In this document: positions 18,645 through 27,118 of the stretch, in pieces
How positions within the stretch are numbered: position 1 is the stretch's first letter
Layout of the letters: each line of letters begins with the position of its first letter
NCBI GenBank assembly: GCA_003154055.1
Contig: PMCH01000171.1
Location: 1 to 32,040 of the forward strand
Length of the DNA stretch: 32,040 nucleotides
Direction of reading: 5' to 3'
From: Acidobacteriaceae bacterium
GTDB taxonomy: Bacteria; Acidobacteriota; Terriglobia; Terriglobales; Acidobacteriaceae
Notes under the pieces: model-generated
Told to the model about the DNA's origin: nothing
Seen by the model: the letters and a program-made list of their open reading frames with translations, nothing else
Database searches by the model: none
Program-made: the position numbers and the translations under genes

Positions 18645-18666
18645 GGACGGGCGAGGGCGCCCGTCC
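18645..18666. repeat. GC-rich hairpin, probable dispersed intergenic repeat
   Basis: GGACGGGCG-AGGG-CGCCCGTCC perfect 9-bp stem upstream of GT2. Confidence 0.6.
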
Positions 18667-18809
18667 CTACACAAGCAGGGAAGACTTTGGCTTCTTCGCT
18701 ATGGTTGATGACGACGGAGCGCGTCACGGAGAAAGGATACTCGTTGCGAGTTGTCGGTCGCTAGTCGCTAGACAGTTTCCGCGCAGGAAAAGTAGCCGCG
18801 AAGTCCAAA

Positions 18810-18837
18810 GAAAAACGGCCCGGATGAATCCGGGCCG
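18810..18837 (-). terminator. Rho-independent terminator of tolC-like gene
   Basis: Minus strand CGGCCCGGA-TTCA-TCCGGGCCG followed by TTTTTCTTT. Confidence 0.92.
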
Positions 18838-18859
18838 GCTGCCGAGCTAGAGTTTCAAG

Positions 18860-20917
18860 CTACTGTTGCGGTTGGACCGGTGGTTGCACCGGTGTCTGCT
18901 GTTCGGCGGGCCGCGCGGTTACATACGGCACGCTCGGCATCTTCGTGACCTGGCCGCGTTCGGCGTCGGCCATCAGGATGCCCATCCGGTCGAGCGTCGC
19001 GCCGGTGACACGATCCAGTTCCACCCGTGCCTTTTCGTAGGCGGAATTAGCCGAAACCAGCTTCGATTGCGCGTCCGTCAGGTCGCGCGAGTTCTGCAGA
19101 ACAAACGTGGTGGTCGAAGCGCCCAGCGAGTACTTCTTTTGTTCCGCGTCAAGTGACTGCTTGCCGAGTTCGACCGCTGCACGGGCCGCTTCGACGCTGG
19201 CGCGGCTCTGCTGCACCGAAAATTGTGCCTGGCGGACTTCGATGCGGACCTGGTTCTCCTGCTGCTGCATGCGCATCTGGGCCTGACGGTATTCCAGTTG
19301 AGCGCGTACCTGGTCGGCTTGAGCCGAACGGTTGCGCAGCGGGATAGCTAGCTGCAGGCCGACACCCTTGTCGGGGGCAGTGGAGTTGAAGAGATCGCTC
19401 ACCGCGCTGCCGTAACCACTGGATGGAACCGGGGTATCACAGATTGAAGGCAAACAGTTGGGGTTTTGGGACCCCGCGACGCCGTTGCCGCCGTAGTAGG
19501 CGAACAGGTTCAATGTGGGCAAGAGAGCATTTTTGGTCGAGCGCGTGCTGATGTTGCGATTCGCGAGATCGATCCGCGATTCGGCGAGTTCGGCCCGGTG
19601 AGCCAAGGCTTCGTTTACCAGATCTTGCGTGGGTATGATTGGCTCTTTGTCCGGAACCGACATCGTGTCGGTCGGAATCACGTCAGCATCCGCAAGCACC
19701 GGATCGACCAGCGTCCGGCTGAGGGCATTCTTCAACAGCAACTGCTGCAACTGAAGGGTAGTCTGGGCCAGAATCAACGATTGCTGGTTGGTTGCCACTA
19801 CGCTTTGCGCCCGGACCACTTCGATCGGGGCCAGGGTCCCGATCTCGACCTGCTTCTTGTTATCGGAGAGAGTTTTGTTCGCCAGCGCCACCGAATCCTG
19901 CTGCACCTTGACGTTCTCGTAAGCGTTAACCAGGTCCCAGTAGATGTTCTGGATCTGGTTCACCGTGGTGATCACCTGCAGGCGGAACGCAACGTCCGAG
20001 ATTTCACGGTTGTTCTTGGCAATCTTGATGAAACGCGTGTTCGGCAGCAACCCGAAACCCGAGAGCAGAGGTTGAGAAACGGTGGCGGTAAAACCCGATC
20101 TCAGCAGCGGGCTCAGCGTGGTGTATCCACTCGTGGTGGTGGTGCGGCTGTTATTGAAGCCCACGGAGAGATTTGTGCCCCATTGGAATCCTTGGTTGTA
20201 AGCGAAATTGGCCGTAGTGGTATTAGTGAACTGGCCGCAAAAGGGGGAGGTGCAATCGACTTTCAGGTGGTCAACTTGAAACGCCCCCGTCAGAGTCGGA
20301 TCAAACGAAGGCACCGCCGCACCCACGCCCGAGGTCGACGTCACCAGGCCGGCCGTTCCTGAACCTGCGCCGCCTGAGCCGCTCGAGGTACCGCCGGCGC
20401 CGCCGCCGTTCGAAGTGCTGCCGATGCCCGATCCCGTTCCACCCGGTGTGCCTTGCACCAGGCCCGTATTCACGCCGCGCGTGGACGATCCTGCTTTCGC
20501 CCGCCAGATATCGGTATCGGCAATATTCAAGTTATAGCGCGCGATCGCGATGTCGAGGTTGTTCTCGAGCGCCAGGGCCACGGCATCGTTCATCGAGAGA
20601 TACAGCTTGCCATCGCGCATCAGCTGGTCAAATCGCCCGGTATTGGCCAGGTTGGGCGCGGCCACGCTGCGCGGCGTGTACGGTCCGACCGGGTTGGGAA
20701 AATGCGAGCGCGGCTGGGCGTAATCCTTGAGTTCGAAGGGTTGCGACGAGGAGGGCATCGCCTTCTGCGCTTGCGCCGAGGGCGCGTTGGGCGCCTGCGA
20801 GGCATCCTGTGCGAACCCTGCAGGAACCATGACACCAGCTAGAAAAAGAGCAGCGGCCCGCCGCAAGGCGGAAAATAGAGTGGAACGTTGCATTCTTTTC
20901 ATCTCCATCGATTCCAT
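18860..20917 (-). CDS. TolC family outer-membrane efflux protein
   Basis: Signal peptide; SMNDAVALALENNLDIAIARYNLNIAD; paired coiled-coil repeats (YRQAQMRMQQQENQVRIEVRQAQFSVQQSRASVEAARAAVELGKQSL). Confidence 0.92.
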   Translation of the reverse strand: MESMEMKRMQRSTLFSALRRAAALFLAGVMVPAGFAQDASQAPNAPSAQAQKAMPSSSQPFELKDYAQPRSHFPNPVGPYTPRSVAAPNLANTGRFDQLMRDGKLYLSMNDAVALALENNLDIAIARYNLNIADTDIWRAKAGSSTRGVNTGLVQGTPGGTGSGIGSTSNGGGAGGTSSGSGGAGSGTAGLVTSTSGVGAAVPSFDPTLTGAFQVDHLKVDCTSPFCGQFTNTTTANFAYNQGFQWGTNLSVGFNNSRTTTTSGYTTLSPLLRSGFTATVSQPLLSGFGLLPNTRFIKIAKNNREISDVAFRLQVITTVNQIQNIYWDLVNAYENVKVQQDSVALANKTLSDNKKQVEIGTLAPIEVVRAQSVVATNQQSLILAQTTLQLQQLLLKNALSRTLVDPVLADADVIPTDTMSVPDKEPIIPTQDLVNEALAHRAELAESRIDLANRNISTRSTKNALLPTLNLFAYYGGNGVAGSQNPNCLPSICDTPVPSSGYGSAVSDLFNSTAPDKGVGLQLAIPLRNRSAQADQVRAQLEYRQAQMRMQQQENQVRIEVRQAQFSVQQSRASVEAARAAVELGKQSLDAEQKKYSLGASTTTFVLQNSRDLTDAQSKLVSANSAYEKARVELDRVTGATLDRMGILMADAERGQVTKMPSVPYVTARPAEQQTPVQPPVQPQQ

Positions 20918-21091
20918 CGATCAGGCCTGAGAGGACCTGACGAGGTTGTCAGGACGTTTCATGATACGTAGAACGCCGGGTAAGAGTTCCTGGTAATCCA
21001 AGCGATCTGTTGCATTAATCGTAAGTAAAATAGTATAGCTGACGCGCCCCGCGCTGTTCTGCGACGTGCCGGGTAAAACTTTGTAAATCTT

Positions 21092-21931
21092 ATGGATGAA
21101 GGTCGCGCGCCGGAGGACTCGAAAAAGCTCGTGCGCAATCTCAGATTGATCCTTTCCTACGACGGCTCCGAGTTTGCCGGCTGGCAGGTGCAGCCCGGCC
21201 AGCCCACCATCCAGGGTGCACTGGCCTCGGTGATTGGACGCTTGACGCGAGAAAATGTCCTGCCCCAGGGATCCGGCCGCACCGATGCGGGTGTGCACGC
21301 ATTGGCCCAGGTGGCGACGTTTGCCACCGCGTCGCCCATCCCAACGGAAAACTGGATCAAGGTTCTCAACGACAGTCTCCCGGCGTCGATTCGTGTCCTT
21401 GAGGTGAGCGAGGTCCCGGCTGAGTTCCATGCGCGCAAGTCGGCCCGGGCGAAAACCTACCGGTACCGGATTTATCGCGGGGATGTCTGTCCGCCGTTTC
21501 TGGCGCGGTATGTGTGGCATTACCCGTTTCCGTTGGATGAACCCGCGATGGCGGAGTCCGCCGGCATCATCATCGGCGAGCATGACTTTGCTTCGTTTGC
21601 GGCAGTGGATGGGGAGCGGGTGGCGCGGATGGCTGCGGGCCAAGATCATGACCACAGAGGGCACGGGGGAACGCAGGGGAAGAACGAAACCAACGTCCGG
21701 GCGATCTTTTCCTCGGCTTGGATTCGCGAAGAAGAGGAACTGATCTATACGGTTCGCGGCAACGGGTTTCTTCATCACATGGTGCGCAACCTGGTGGGCA
21801 CGTTCCTGCTGGTCGGGAAGGGAACACTGAACCGGGAAGATTTGGGTCGTATCCTCGCGGCCCGCGACCGGTCGGCGGCTGGGGCGACCGCACCGGCTGG
21901 CGGGCTGTACCTGGTTGGCGTCGAATATTGA
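21092..21931 (+). CDS. truA: tRNA pseudouridine(38-40) synthase TruA
   Basis: RLILSYDGSEFAGWQVQPGQPTIQGAL; GSGRTDAGVHALAQVA (catalytic Asp); GNGFLHHMVRNLVGTFLLVG. Confidence 0.95.
   Translation: MDEGRAPEDSKKLVRNLRLILSYDGSEFAGWQVQPGQPTIQGALASVIGRLTRENVLPQGSGRTDAGVHALAQVATFATASPIPTENWIKVLNDSLPASIRVLEVSEVPAEFHARKSARAKTYRYRIYRGDVCPPFLARYVWHYPFPLDEPAMAESAGIIIGEHDFASFAAVDGERVARMAAGQDHDHRGHGGTQGKNETNVRAIFSSAWIREEEELIYTVRGNGFLHHMVRNLVGTFLLVGKGTLNREDLGRILAARDRSAAGATAPAGGLYLVGVEY
21650..21681. repeat. Repeat-like insertion within truA (ACCACAGAGGGCACGGGGGAACGCAGGGG)
   Basis: Quasi-periodic CACAGAGG/CACGGGGG/CGCAGGGG unit encoding an atypical in-frame segment QDHDHRGHGGTQGKNE. Confidence 0.5.
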
Positions 21932-23546
21932 ACCTGTGGCGCGCCTGTCCGCCGCGACGTACACTTTTCCGCAGATGGGCACCGACCTCCAATTCGCCGT
22001 CTCCCGCATCGCGTCCATCAACCCGGCCACCGGCGAGGTGCTGGGCGAACTGGACTGCGCCGGTCCCACCGAAGTGCGGGCGGCCGTGGCTCGGGCACGG
22101 GTCGCGCAGATCGAGTGGAACGCGTGGGGAATCCGCAGCCGCGTAAAGATCTTGCGGCACTTTCAGGGGATTCTTCTCACCCGAAAGCACGAAGTCGCAC
22201 GGCGCATTACGCAAGAGGCGGGTAAACCCTACGTCGAGTCCCTGCTCACCGAAGTGATGGTCGTGCTCGACGCGGCCCGCTTCCTGATCGAGAACGCGTT
22301 TTCGATTCTGCGCGAACAGAAGCTACCGCACGGCAATCCAGCCCTGAAAGCCAAGGCCGGACGAATCTTGCACGAGCCGTATGGCGTGATCGGGATCATC
22401 TCGCCGTGGAATTATCCGTTTTCGATTCCTGCAACCGAGGTCATGTCGGCGCTGGTCGCGGGGAATGCCGTCATCCTCAAGCCCTCGGAACTCACGCCGC
22501 TGATCGCGCTGGAGTTGCAGTCACTGCTGCGCGAGGCTGGAGTTCCCGACGACGTTTTCCAGGTCCTGCCCGGCGAAGGCCCAACCGGGGCGGCGCTGGT
22601 CAAGAGCGCCATCGACAAGCTGGTCTTCACCGGGAGCGTTGCGACCGGTCGAAGAATCGCGCTGACTGCGGCCGAGCGCCTGCTTCCGGTGGTGCTCGAA
22701 CTCGGCGGCAAGGATCCCATGCTGGTACTCGATGACGCCGATCTCGACGTCGCTTCGAGCGCGGCTGTCTGGGGGGCCTTCGTGAACGCCGGACAGGCGT
22801 GCCTTTCCGTCGAGCGTTGCTACGTACACCAGAAGCTGTATGCGCCCTTTGTGGAGGCCTGTGCCGACAAAGCCCGCAAGTTGCGCGTGGGCAATGGAAT
22901 GGATGCCGCCACCGAAATCGGCCCCATGATCAGCGAGCAACAGGTGCGCGTGGTCGAGTCCCACGTGGACGACGCGCGCTCCCGGGGCGCCCGCGTTCTG
23001 GCCGGGGGCACGCGCCTGCGCGAGTTGGGCCCGACTTTTTTCGCTCCCACGGTGCTGGCCGATGTGGACCACCGCATGCGCGTGATGCGCGAGGAAACAT
23101 TCGGCCCGGTGCTGCCGATCACCTCATTCTGCGACGATGCCGAAGCAGTGCGCCTGGCCAACGATTCGGAGTATGGGTTAGCCGCCAGTGTCTGGACTCG
23201 CGATCGTGCCCGCGGCGAGAGCATGGCGCGGCAGATTCAGGCCGGTACCGTGATGGTGAATGATGTCCTGTCGTGCTTCAGCATCAGCGAAGCTCCGCAT
23301 GGTGGCGTGAAGGCGAGCGGATTGGGCCGGAGCCACGGACGATGGGGATTAGAGGAGATGGTTCGGGTCAAGTATCTTGACTCGGATCTCATGCCCCGTA
23401 TGAAAAAAGTCTGGTGGTTCGGTTACGGCGGCGAGTTCACGCTTGAGATGGAAGGCTTCCTCGATCTGCTTTACGCGCGGCCGCTGCGGGAGAAGATGAA
23501 AGCAGCAGTGCGCTCGGCGAGGGCGGTGTGGCGGAGGAAGTTGTAG
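21915..23546 (+). CDS. Aldehyde dehydrogenase family protein (overlaps truA end; alternative start 21975)
   Basis: PYGVIGIISPWNYPFSIP; KLVFTGSVATGRRI; VVLELGGKDPMLVLDDAD; VNAGQACLSVERCYV. Confidence 0.95.
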   Translation: MASNIEPVARLSAATYTFPQMGTDLQFAVSRIASINPATGEVLGELDCAGPTEVRAAVARARVAQIEWNAWGIRSRVKILRHFQGILLTRKHEVARRITQEAGKPYVESLLTEVMVVLDAARFLIENAFSILREQKLPHGNPALKAKAGRILHEPYGVIGIISPWNYPFSIPATEVMSALVAGNAVILKPSELTPLIALELQSLLREAGVPDDVFQVLPGEGPTGAALVKSAIDKLVFTGSVATGRRIALTAAERLLPVVLELGGKDPMLVLDDADLDVASSAAVWGAFVNAGQACLSVERCYVHQKLYAPFVEACADKARKLRVGNGMDAATEIGPMISEQQVRVVESHVDDARSRGARVLAGGTRLRELGPTFFAPTVLADVDHRMRVMREETFGPVLPITSFCDDAEAVRLANDSEYGLAASVWTRDRARGESMARQIQAGTVMVNDVLSCFSISEAPHGGVKASGLGRSHGRWGLEEMVRVKYLDSDLMPRMKKVWWFGYGGEFTLEMEGFLDLLYARPLREKMKAAVRSARAVWRRKL

Positions 23547-23552
23547 AGAACC

Positions 23553-23622
23553 AGGTGTCAGTTGTCAGGTCTCAGGTGTCAGCAAAAGCCAAGGGCTGAG
23601 AACTGAGAACCGGGAACTGAGA
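23553..23622. repeat. Heptad tandem repeats (GTGTCAG-type then GAGAACT-type) with hairpin potential
   Basis: GTGTCAG TTGTCAG GTCTCAG GTGTCAG ... GAGAACT GAGAACC GGGAACT GAGAACT; arms pair as CTCAGgtgTCAGC/GCTGAgaaCTGAG (23571-23607). Confidence 0.75.
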
Positions 23623-23629
23623 ACTACTT

Positions 23630-24103
23630 ATGCCTGACGACCGTAGTTTGCTACGCCATACCTTGGCGACCCTTGCCTATCGTGGAGGCAAAGCCGTCCG
23701 CGGCGTGCCAGCAGGTTTTGCGGATTACCCGTGCGGAGAATCTTCGCGCACACCTGTACAGATTCTCGCCCACATCGGCGACTTGCTGGCTTGGGGCCTG
23801 AGCATCGCGGAAAGCCAACAAAAGTGGAATAGCTCGACTCCGCTGGCGTGGGAAGCGGAGTGCGACCGTTTCTTTGCCGCGCTCAAGAAGTTCGATGACT
23901 ACCTGGCTTCGGAAAAGCCGCTGCAGGTCTCCGCCGAAAAACTATTTCAGGGCCCGATCGCCGACGCCCTCACGCACGTCGGCCAAATCGCGATGCTGCG
24001 GCGGATGGCCGGTGCTCCCATGAAAGGCGAAAGCTACTTCGTGGCTGAAATCACAACGGGACGAATTGGTCCCGACCAGGTGGCGCCGAAGAAGGAGTTC
24101 TAG
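23630..24103 (+). CDS. DinB-like domain protein
   Basis: RTPVQILAHIGDLLAWGLSIAE ... GPIADALTHVGQIAMLRRMAGAPMKGESYF (His triad spacing of DinB fold). Confidence 0.75.
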   Translation: MPDDRSLLRHTLATLAYRGGKAVRGVPAGFADYPCGESSRTPVQILAHIGDLLAWGLSIAESQQKWNSSTPLAWEAECDRFFAALKKFDDYLASEKPLQVSAEKLFQGPIADALTHVGQIAMLRRMAGAPMKGESYFVAEITTGRIGPDQVAPKKEF

Positions 24104-24187
24104 GCGCCAAACCTCCCTTGGTCTTCTTCCCCCTCCTAGGTAAACTATCCAGTGAGGCGTTTTCAGGCTTGAACGATGGAGAACTCC

Positions 24188-24538
24188 GTGGCAACAGGTG
24201 AACCGGTCGGAACACACGCGGGGAGCGCTCCGCAACTCCCTAAACACAAAGTCAAAATCAAGAAGCCCGGGCAGCGTGCCTGCAACGAGAAAAACGAGAA
24301 GGGCAAGTTCTGTGGCGGGCACTTGAAGCGCTGGTTTTATGCGGCGGATGTGCTCGAGCGCGAGTGCGGTTGTGTTGAAAAGGCCTGGGGGCCGGGCGCG
24401 GAAGTCTATCGCTGCGAATTCTGCCAGACGCTGTATCTGCCCAGTCCGCAAGACGCGCGCGGGACCAACGTTGCGGGACCGGGGCAGCTTTCGATATTCG
24501 GCCTGACGGTGCCGCCGAAAGAAGAGAAGAAGGCTTAG
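24188..24538 (+). CDS. Small Cys-rich (zinc-ribbon-like) hypothetical protein
   Basis: Six Cys: ACNEKNEKGKFC ... CGC ... CEFC; GTG start at 24188 with GGAG RBS (ORF track start 24176). Confidence 0.65.
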   Translation: MATGEPVGTHAGSAPQLPKHKVKIKKPGQRACNEKNEKGKFCGGHLKRWFYAADVLERECGCVEKAWGPGAEVYRCEFCQTLYLPSPQDARGTNVAGPGQLSIFGLTVPPKEEKKA

Positions 24539-24582
24539 TGGGCGTGGTGGTTCGTGTTGGATGGGTGGGGTCTTCTAACGTC

Positions 24583-25845
24583 ATGTCGGCGGGGGCGCCG
24601 GCGCTACCTGTGAATGTTTCCGAACTAATTTACGACTGGAATCTCTTGTATCCGCAGTCGCTGCGTCCGGCGGGACCGGTCCTGCTCAACGACGAGACGC
24701 TGCGCGACGGCCTGCAATCGCCTTCCGTTCGCGACCCTTCGATCGAGCAGAAGATTAAGATCCTCCACCTGATGGAGGCACTGGGCATCAACATGCTCGA
24801 CATCGGGCTGCCGGGTGCGGGTCCGCGAGCGGTCGAACACGCCACTGCGCTGGCCCGTGAGATCGTCTCGCACAAGATGACCATCACGGCGAACTGCGCC
24901 GCGCGGACGCATGAGAATGACATTCGCCCGATCGCCGAGATCGTCCAGAAAACCGGCCTGCCCATCCAGGCCGCCACCTTTCTCGGGTCGAGTCCCATCC
25001 GGCGCTATACCGAGGGCTGGAGCGACGACTTCCTGCTCCAGACCACCGAGAAGGCCGTCAAGTATGCCGTCTCGCTCGGCCTCGAGGTCATGTATGTCAC
25101 CGAGGACACCACGCGCTGCGATCCGCAGATGGTGAAGCGCCTCTACACGGCGGCGATCAACTGCGGCGCCCGGGCGATTGTCCTCTGTGACACCGCAGGA
25201 CACGCTACGCCCATGGGCACGGTCGCGCTGGTGAAGTTCGTCATGGAAGAAGTGGTCAAGCCCTCGGGCGAGAAGATTCGTGTGGACTGGCACGGCCACT
25301 GCGATCGCGGCCTGGCCACCGCCAACGCAATGGCCGCGCTGGTGGCGGGCGTCAGTTGCGTGCATGCCTGTGCTCTCGGCATCGGCGAGCGCGTCGGCAA
25401 TACGCAGATGGATCAAATGCTGGTCAACCTGAAGCTCATGGGAATTTCTCCCTGGGATCAGCAGGATCTCACCAAGCTGAAGCCCTATTGCGAGGCGGTT
25501 TCAAGCGCGACGGGCGTTCCCATCCCGGTGAACTACCCCGTGGTCGGCGATGACGCGTTCCGCACTGCGACCGGAGTGCACGCCGCCGCCGTCATCAAGG
25601 CTTACAAGAAAAAAGACGTCGAACTGGCGAACACCGTTTATTCCGGCGTGCCCTCACACGTTTTCGGGCTGGAGCAGGTCATTGACATCGGTCCGATGAG
25701 CGGGAAATCCAATGTGCATTTCTGGCTGGAGCACCGCGGCTATCCGGCGACCGAGGAAGTGGTCGAGCGCATCTACCTTCGCGCGAAGTCCAGCAACCAC
25801 ACGCTGACTGAAGCCGAGATTCTGGAGTGCGTGCAGGCCACGTAG
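24583..25845 (+). CDS. DRE-TIM metallolyase: 2-isopropylmalate synthase / HMG-CoA lyase-like (ORF opens at 24538)
   Basis: LLNDETLRDGLQSPSV; WHGHCDRGLATANAMAAL; GIGERVGNTQMDQMLVNL. Confidence 0.87.
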   Translation: MSAGAPALPVNVSELIYDWNLLYPQSLRPAGPVLLNDETLRDGLQSPSVRDPSIEQKIKILHLMEALGINMLDIGLPGAGPRAVEHATALAREIVSHKMTITANCAARTHENDIRPIAEIVQKTGLPIQAATFLGSSPIRRYTEGWSDDFLLQTTEKAVKYAVSLGLEVMYVTEDTTRCDPQMVKRLYTAAINCGARAIVLCDTAGHATPMGTVALVKFVMEEVVKPSGEKIRVDWHGHCDRGLATANAMAALVAGVSCVHACALGIGERVGNTQMDQMLVNLKLMGISPWDQQDLTKLKPYCEAVSSATGVPIPVNYPVVGDDAFRTATGVHAAAVIKAYKKKDVELANTVYSGVPSHVFGLEQVIDIGPMSGKSNVHFWLEHRGYPATEEVVERIYLRAKSSNHTLTEAEILECVQAT

Positions 25846-25852
25846 TCGCCCC

Positions 25853-27073
25853 TCACTGCGGTTCCCGCGCCAGCTCCGGGCTGGGCGCCGATTCGCCTTC
25901 CAGTTCCTTGTGCCGCGCCGCGCGCCGGGCGTTGATCATTTTCGTGGCTAATGTCAGTTCCGCGCGGCCTTCCTTTTCGCGGCCCAAGCGCAACAGAACC
26001 TGCCCTCGCAGATAACGCGCGCTGGCATTTTCCTTTTCCAGCCGGATGATTTCATCCAGCTGCGCCAATGCCGCCGGATAGTGCCGCTGGTGCTCTTCGA
26101 TCTTCGCTAGCCCCAGGCGCGCACCGGTCAGCCGTGGGTCGAGCTTCACCGCCTGCCGATAATTCTTCGCGGCTTCTTCTTCGTTCTGCAGCGTGGACTC
26201 GACGTTGCCCAACTGTTCATATGTGAAGGCCACGTCCGGCTCGATGGCCAGGTCCTTCTGAAATTCCACTCGCGCCTGCTCGTAATCCTGCTTGCTGACG
26301 TATGCCAGCCCCAGATTAAAGTGCACGAAAGGCAGCTTGGGATCGGCCAGTGCCGCCGCCTCCAGTTCGCGCACCGCATCGTCGTACTCTCCGCGGTTGT
26401 AGTGCGCCTTGCCGATGATCAGGCGAAACTCCGGCGCACTTTGCCCGATCTCAACCAGCCGGCTCTGTGCCTTCTCTTCCAGCGCGGGGTTGTTCGACTT
26501 TTCGGCAGCTCTCGACAGCACGTAGAGATAGTTCAACTGGTTGGAAGCTTGTCCCCAGAGCGGCTCCAGTTGTCCGATCGCGTCTTCCCAGCGATCGTTA
26601 AAGAAATAACAAAGCCCCAGGAGATATCGTGCCTGGAAGGAGTCCGGTGCCTGCTTTACCACCGATTCAAACGGCTTGATCGCCGACAGGAAGTCATTCT
26701 GACGGAAGTGCACCAACCCGATGTTCAGCCGGATGCCCGCAACCGCCGGGGCCAGCTTCTCCGCTTTTCGCAACATGGAGAGCGCCTGGGGCCACTGCTT
26801 CCGCCGCATGTGGATCACGCCCAGATTGGCGTACGCTCCGGCCACGTTCGGATCGGCCGCCAGCACCTGCCGGAAGGCTCGCTCAGCCTCGTCCAGCTTG
26901 CCTGCCCGCAGCGCCGCCTCTCCCTGCTCGAAAAGCTTCTGGGGATTCCGGGCAGCTTGTGCGGGAACCGATCGCTGCGCCCCCTCTGCACTCTGTGCTC
27001 TCAGCCCAAAAGGGGAATGCAGCAGCAAGAGAACGCCGCCCAGCACCACGCCAAGTCTTGACACTCGATTCAC
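25853..27073 (-). CDS. Secreted tetratricopeptide repeat protein
   Basis: Multiple TPR units (AERAFRQVLAADPNVAGAYANLGVIHMRRKQWPQAL...); signal peptide after GTG at 27073; upstream ORF extension to 27493 is antisense to the LacI gene. Confidence 0.88.
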   Translation of the reverse strand: MNRVSRLGVVLGGVLLLLHSPFGLRAQSAEGAQRSVPAQAARNPQKLFEQGEAALRAGKLDEAERAFRQVLAADPNVAGAYANLGVIHMRRKQWPQALSMLRKAEKLAPAVAGIRLNIGLVHFRQNDFLSAIKPFESVVKQAPDSFQARYLLGLCYFFNDRWEDAIGQLEPLWGQASNQLNYLYVLSRAAEKSNNPALEEKAQSRLVEIGQSAPEFRLIIGKAHYNRGEYDDAVRELEAAALADPKLPFVHFNLGLAYVSKQDYEQARVEFQKDLAIEPDVAFTYEQLGNVESTLQNEEEAAKNYRQAVKLDPRLTGARLGLAKIEEHQRHYPAALAQLDEIIRLEKENASARYLRGQVLLRLGREKEGRAELTLATKMINARRAARHKELEGESAPSPELAREPQ

Positions 27074-27118
27074 CGTCCTGTAGTGTCCGCCAGCAAGAGC
27101 CCGAAATTCAAGGAGTCC

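Noticed and set aside
19466-20362. 298-aa plus-strand ORF antisense to the TolC-like gene
   Set aside because: Composition is a shadow of the TolC codons; no domain.
20921-22069. 382-aa minus-strand ORF over truA and the ALDH start
   Set aside because: TruA and ALDH frames on the plus strand carry clear family motifs; this ORF has none.
25288-25303. Sigma-54-like match TGGCACG-GCCA-CTGCG
   Set aside because: Lies inside the conserved WHGHCDR coding motif of the metallolyase; shows that chance near-matches occur and that the 28345 site needs experimental support.
24625-25416. 263-aa minus-strand ORF antisense to the metallolyase
   Set aside because: Shadow ORF; His/Asp/Arg-rich and without domain motifs.
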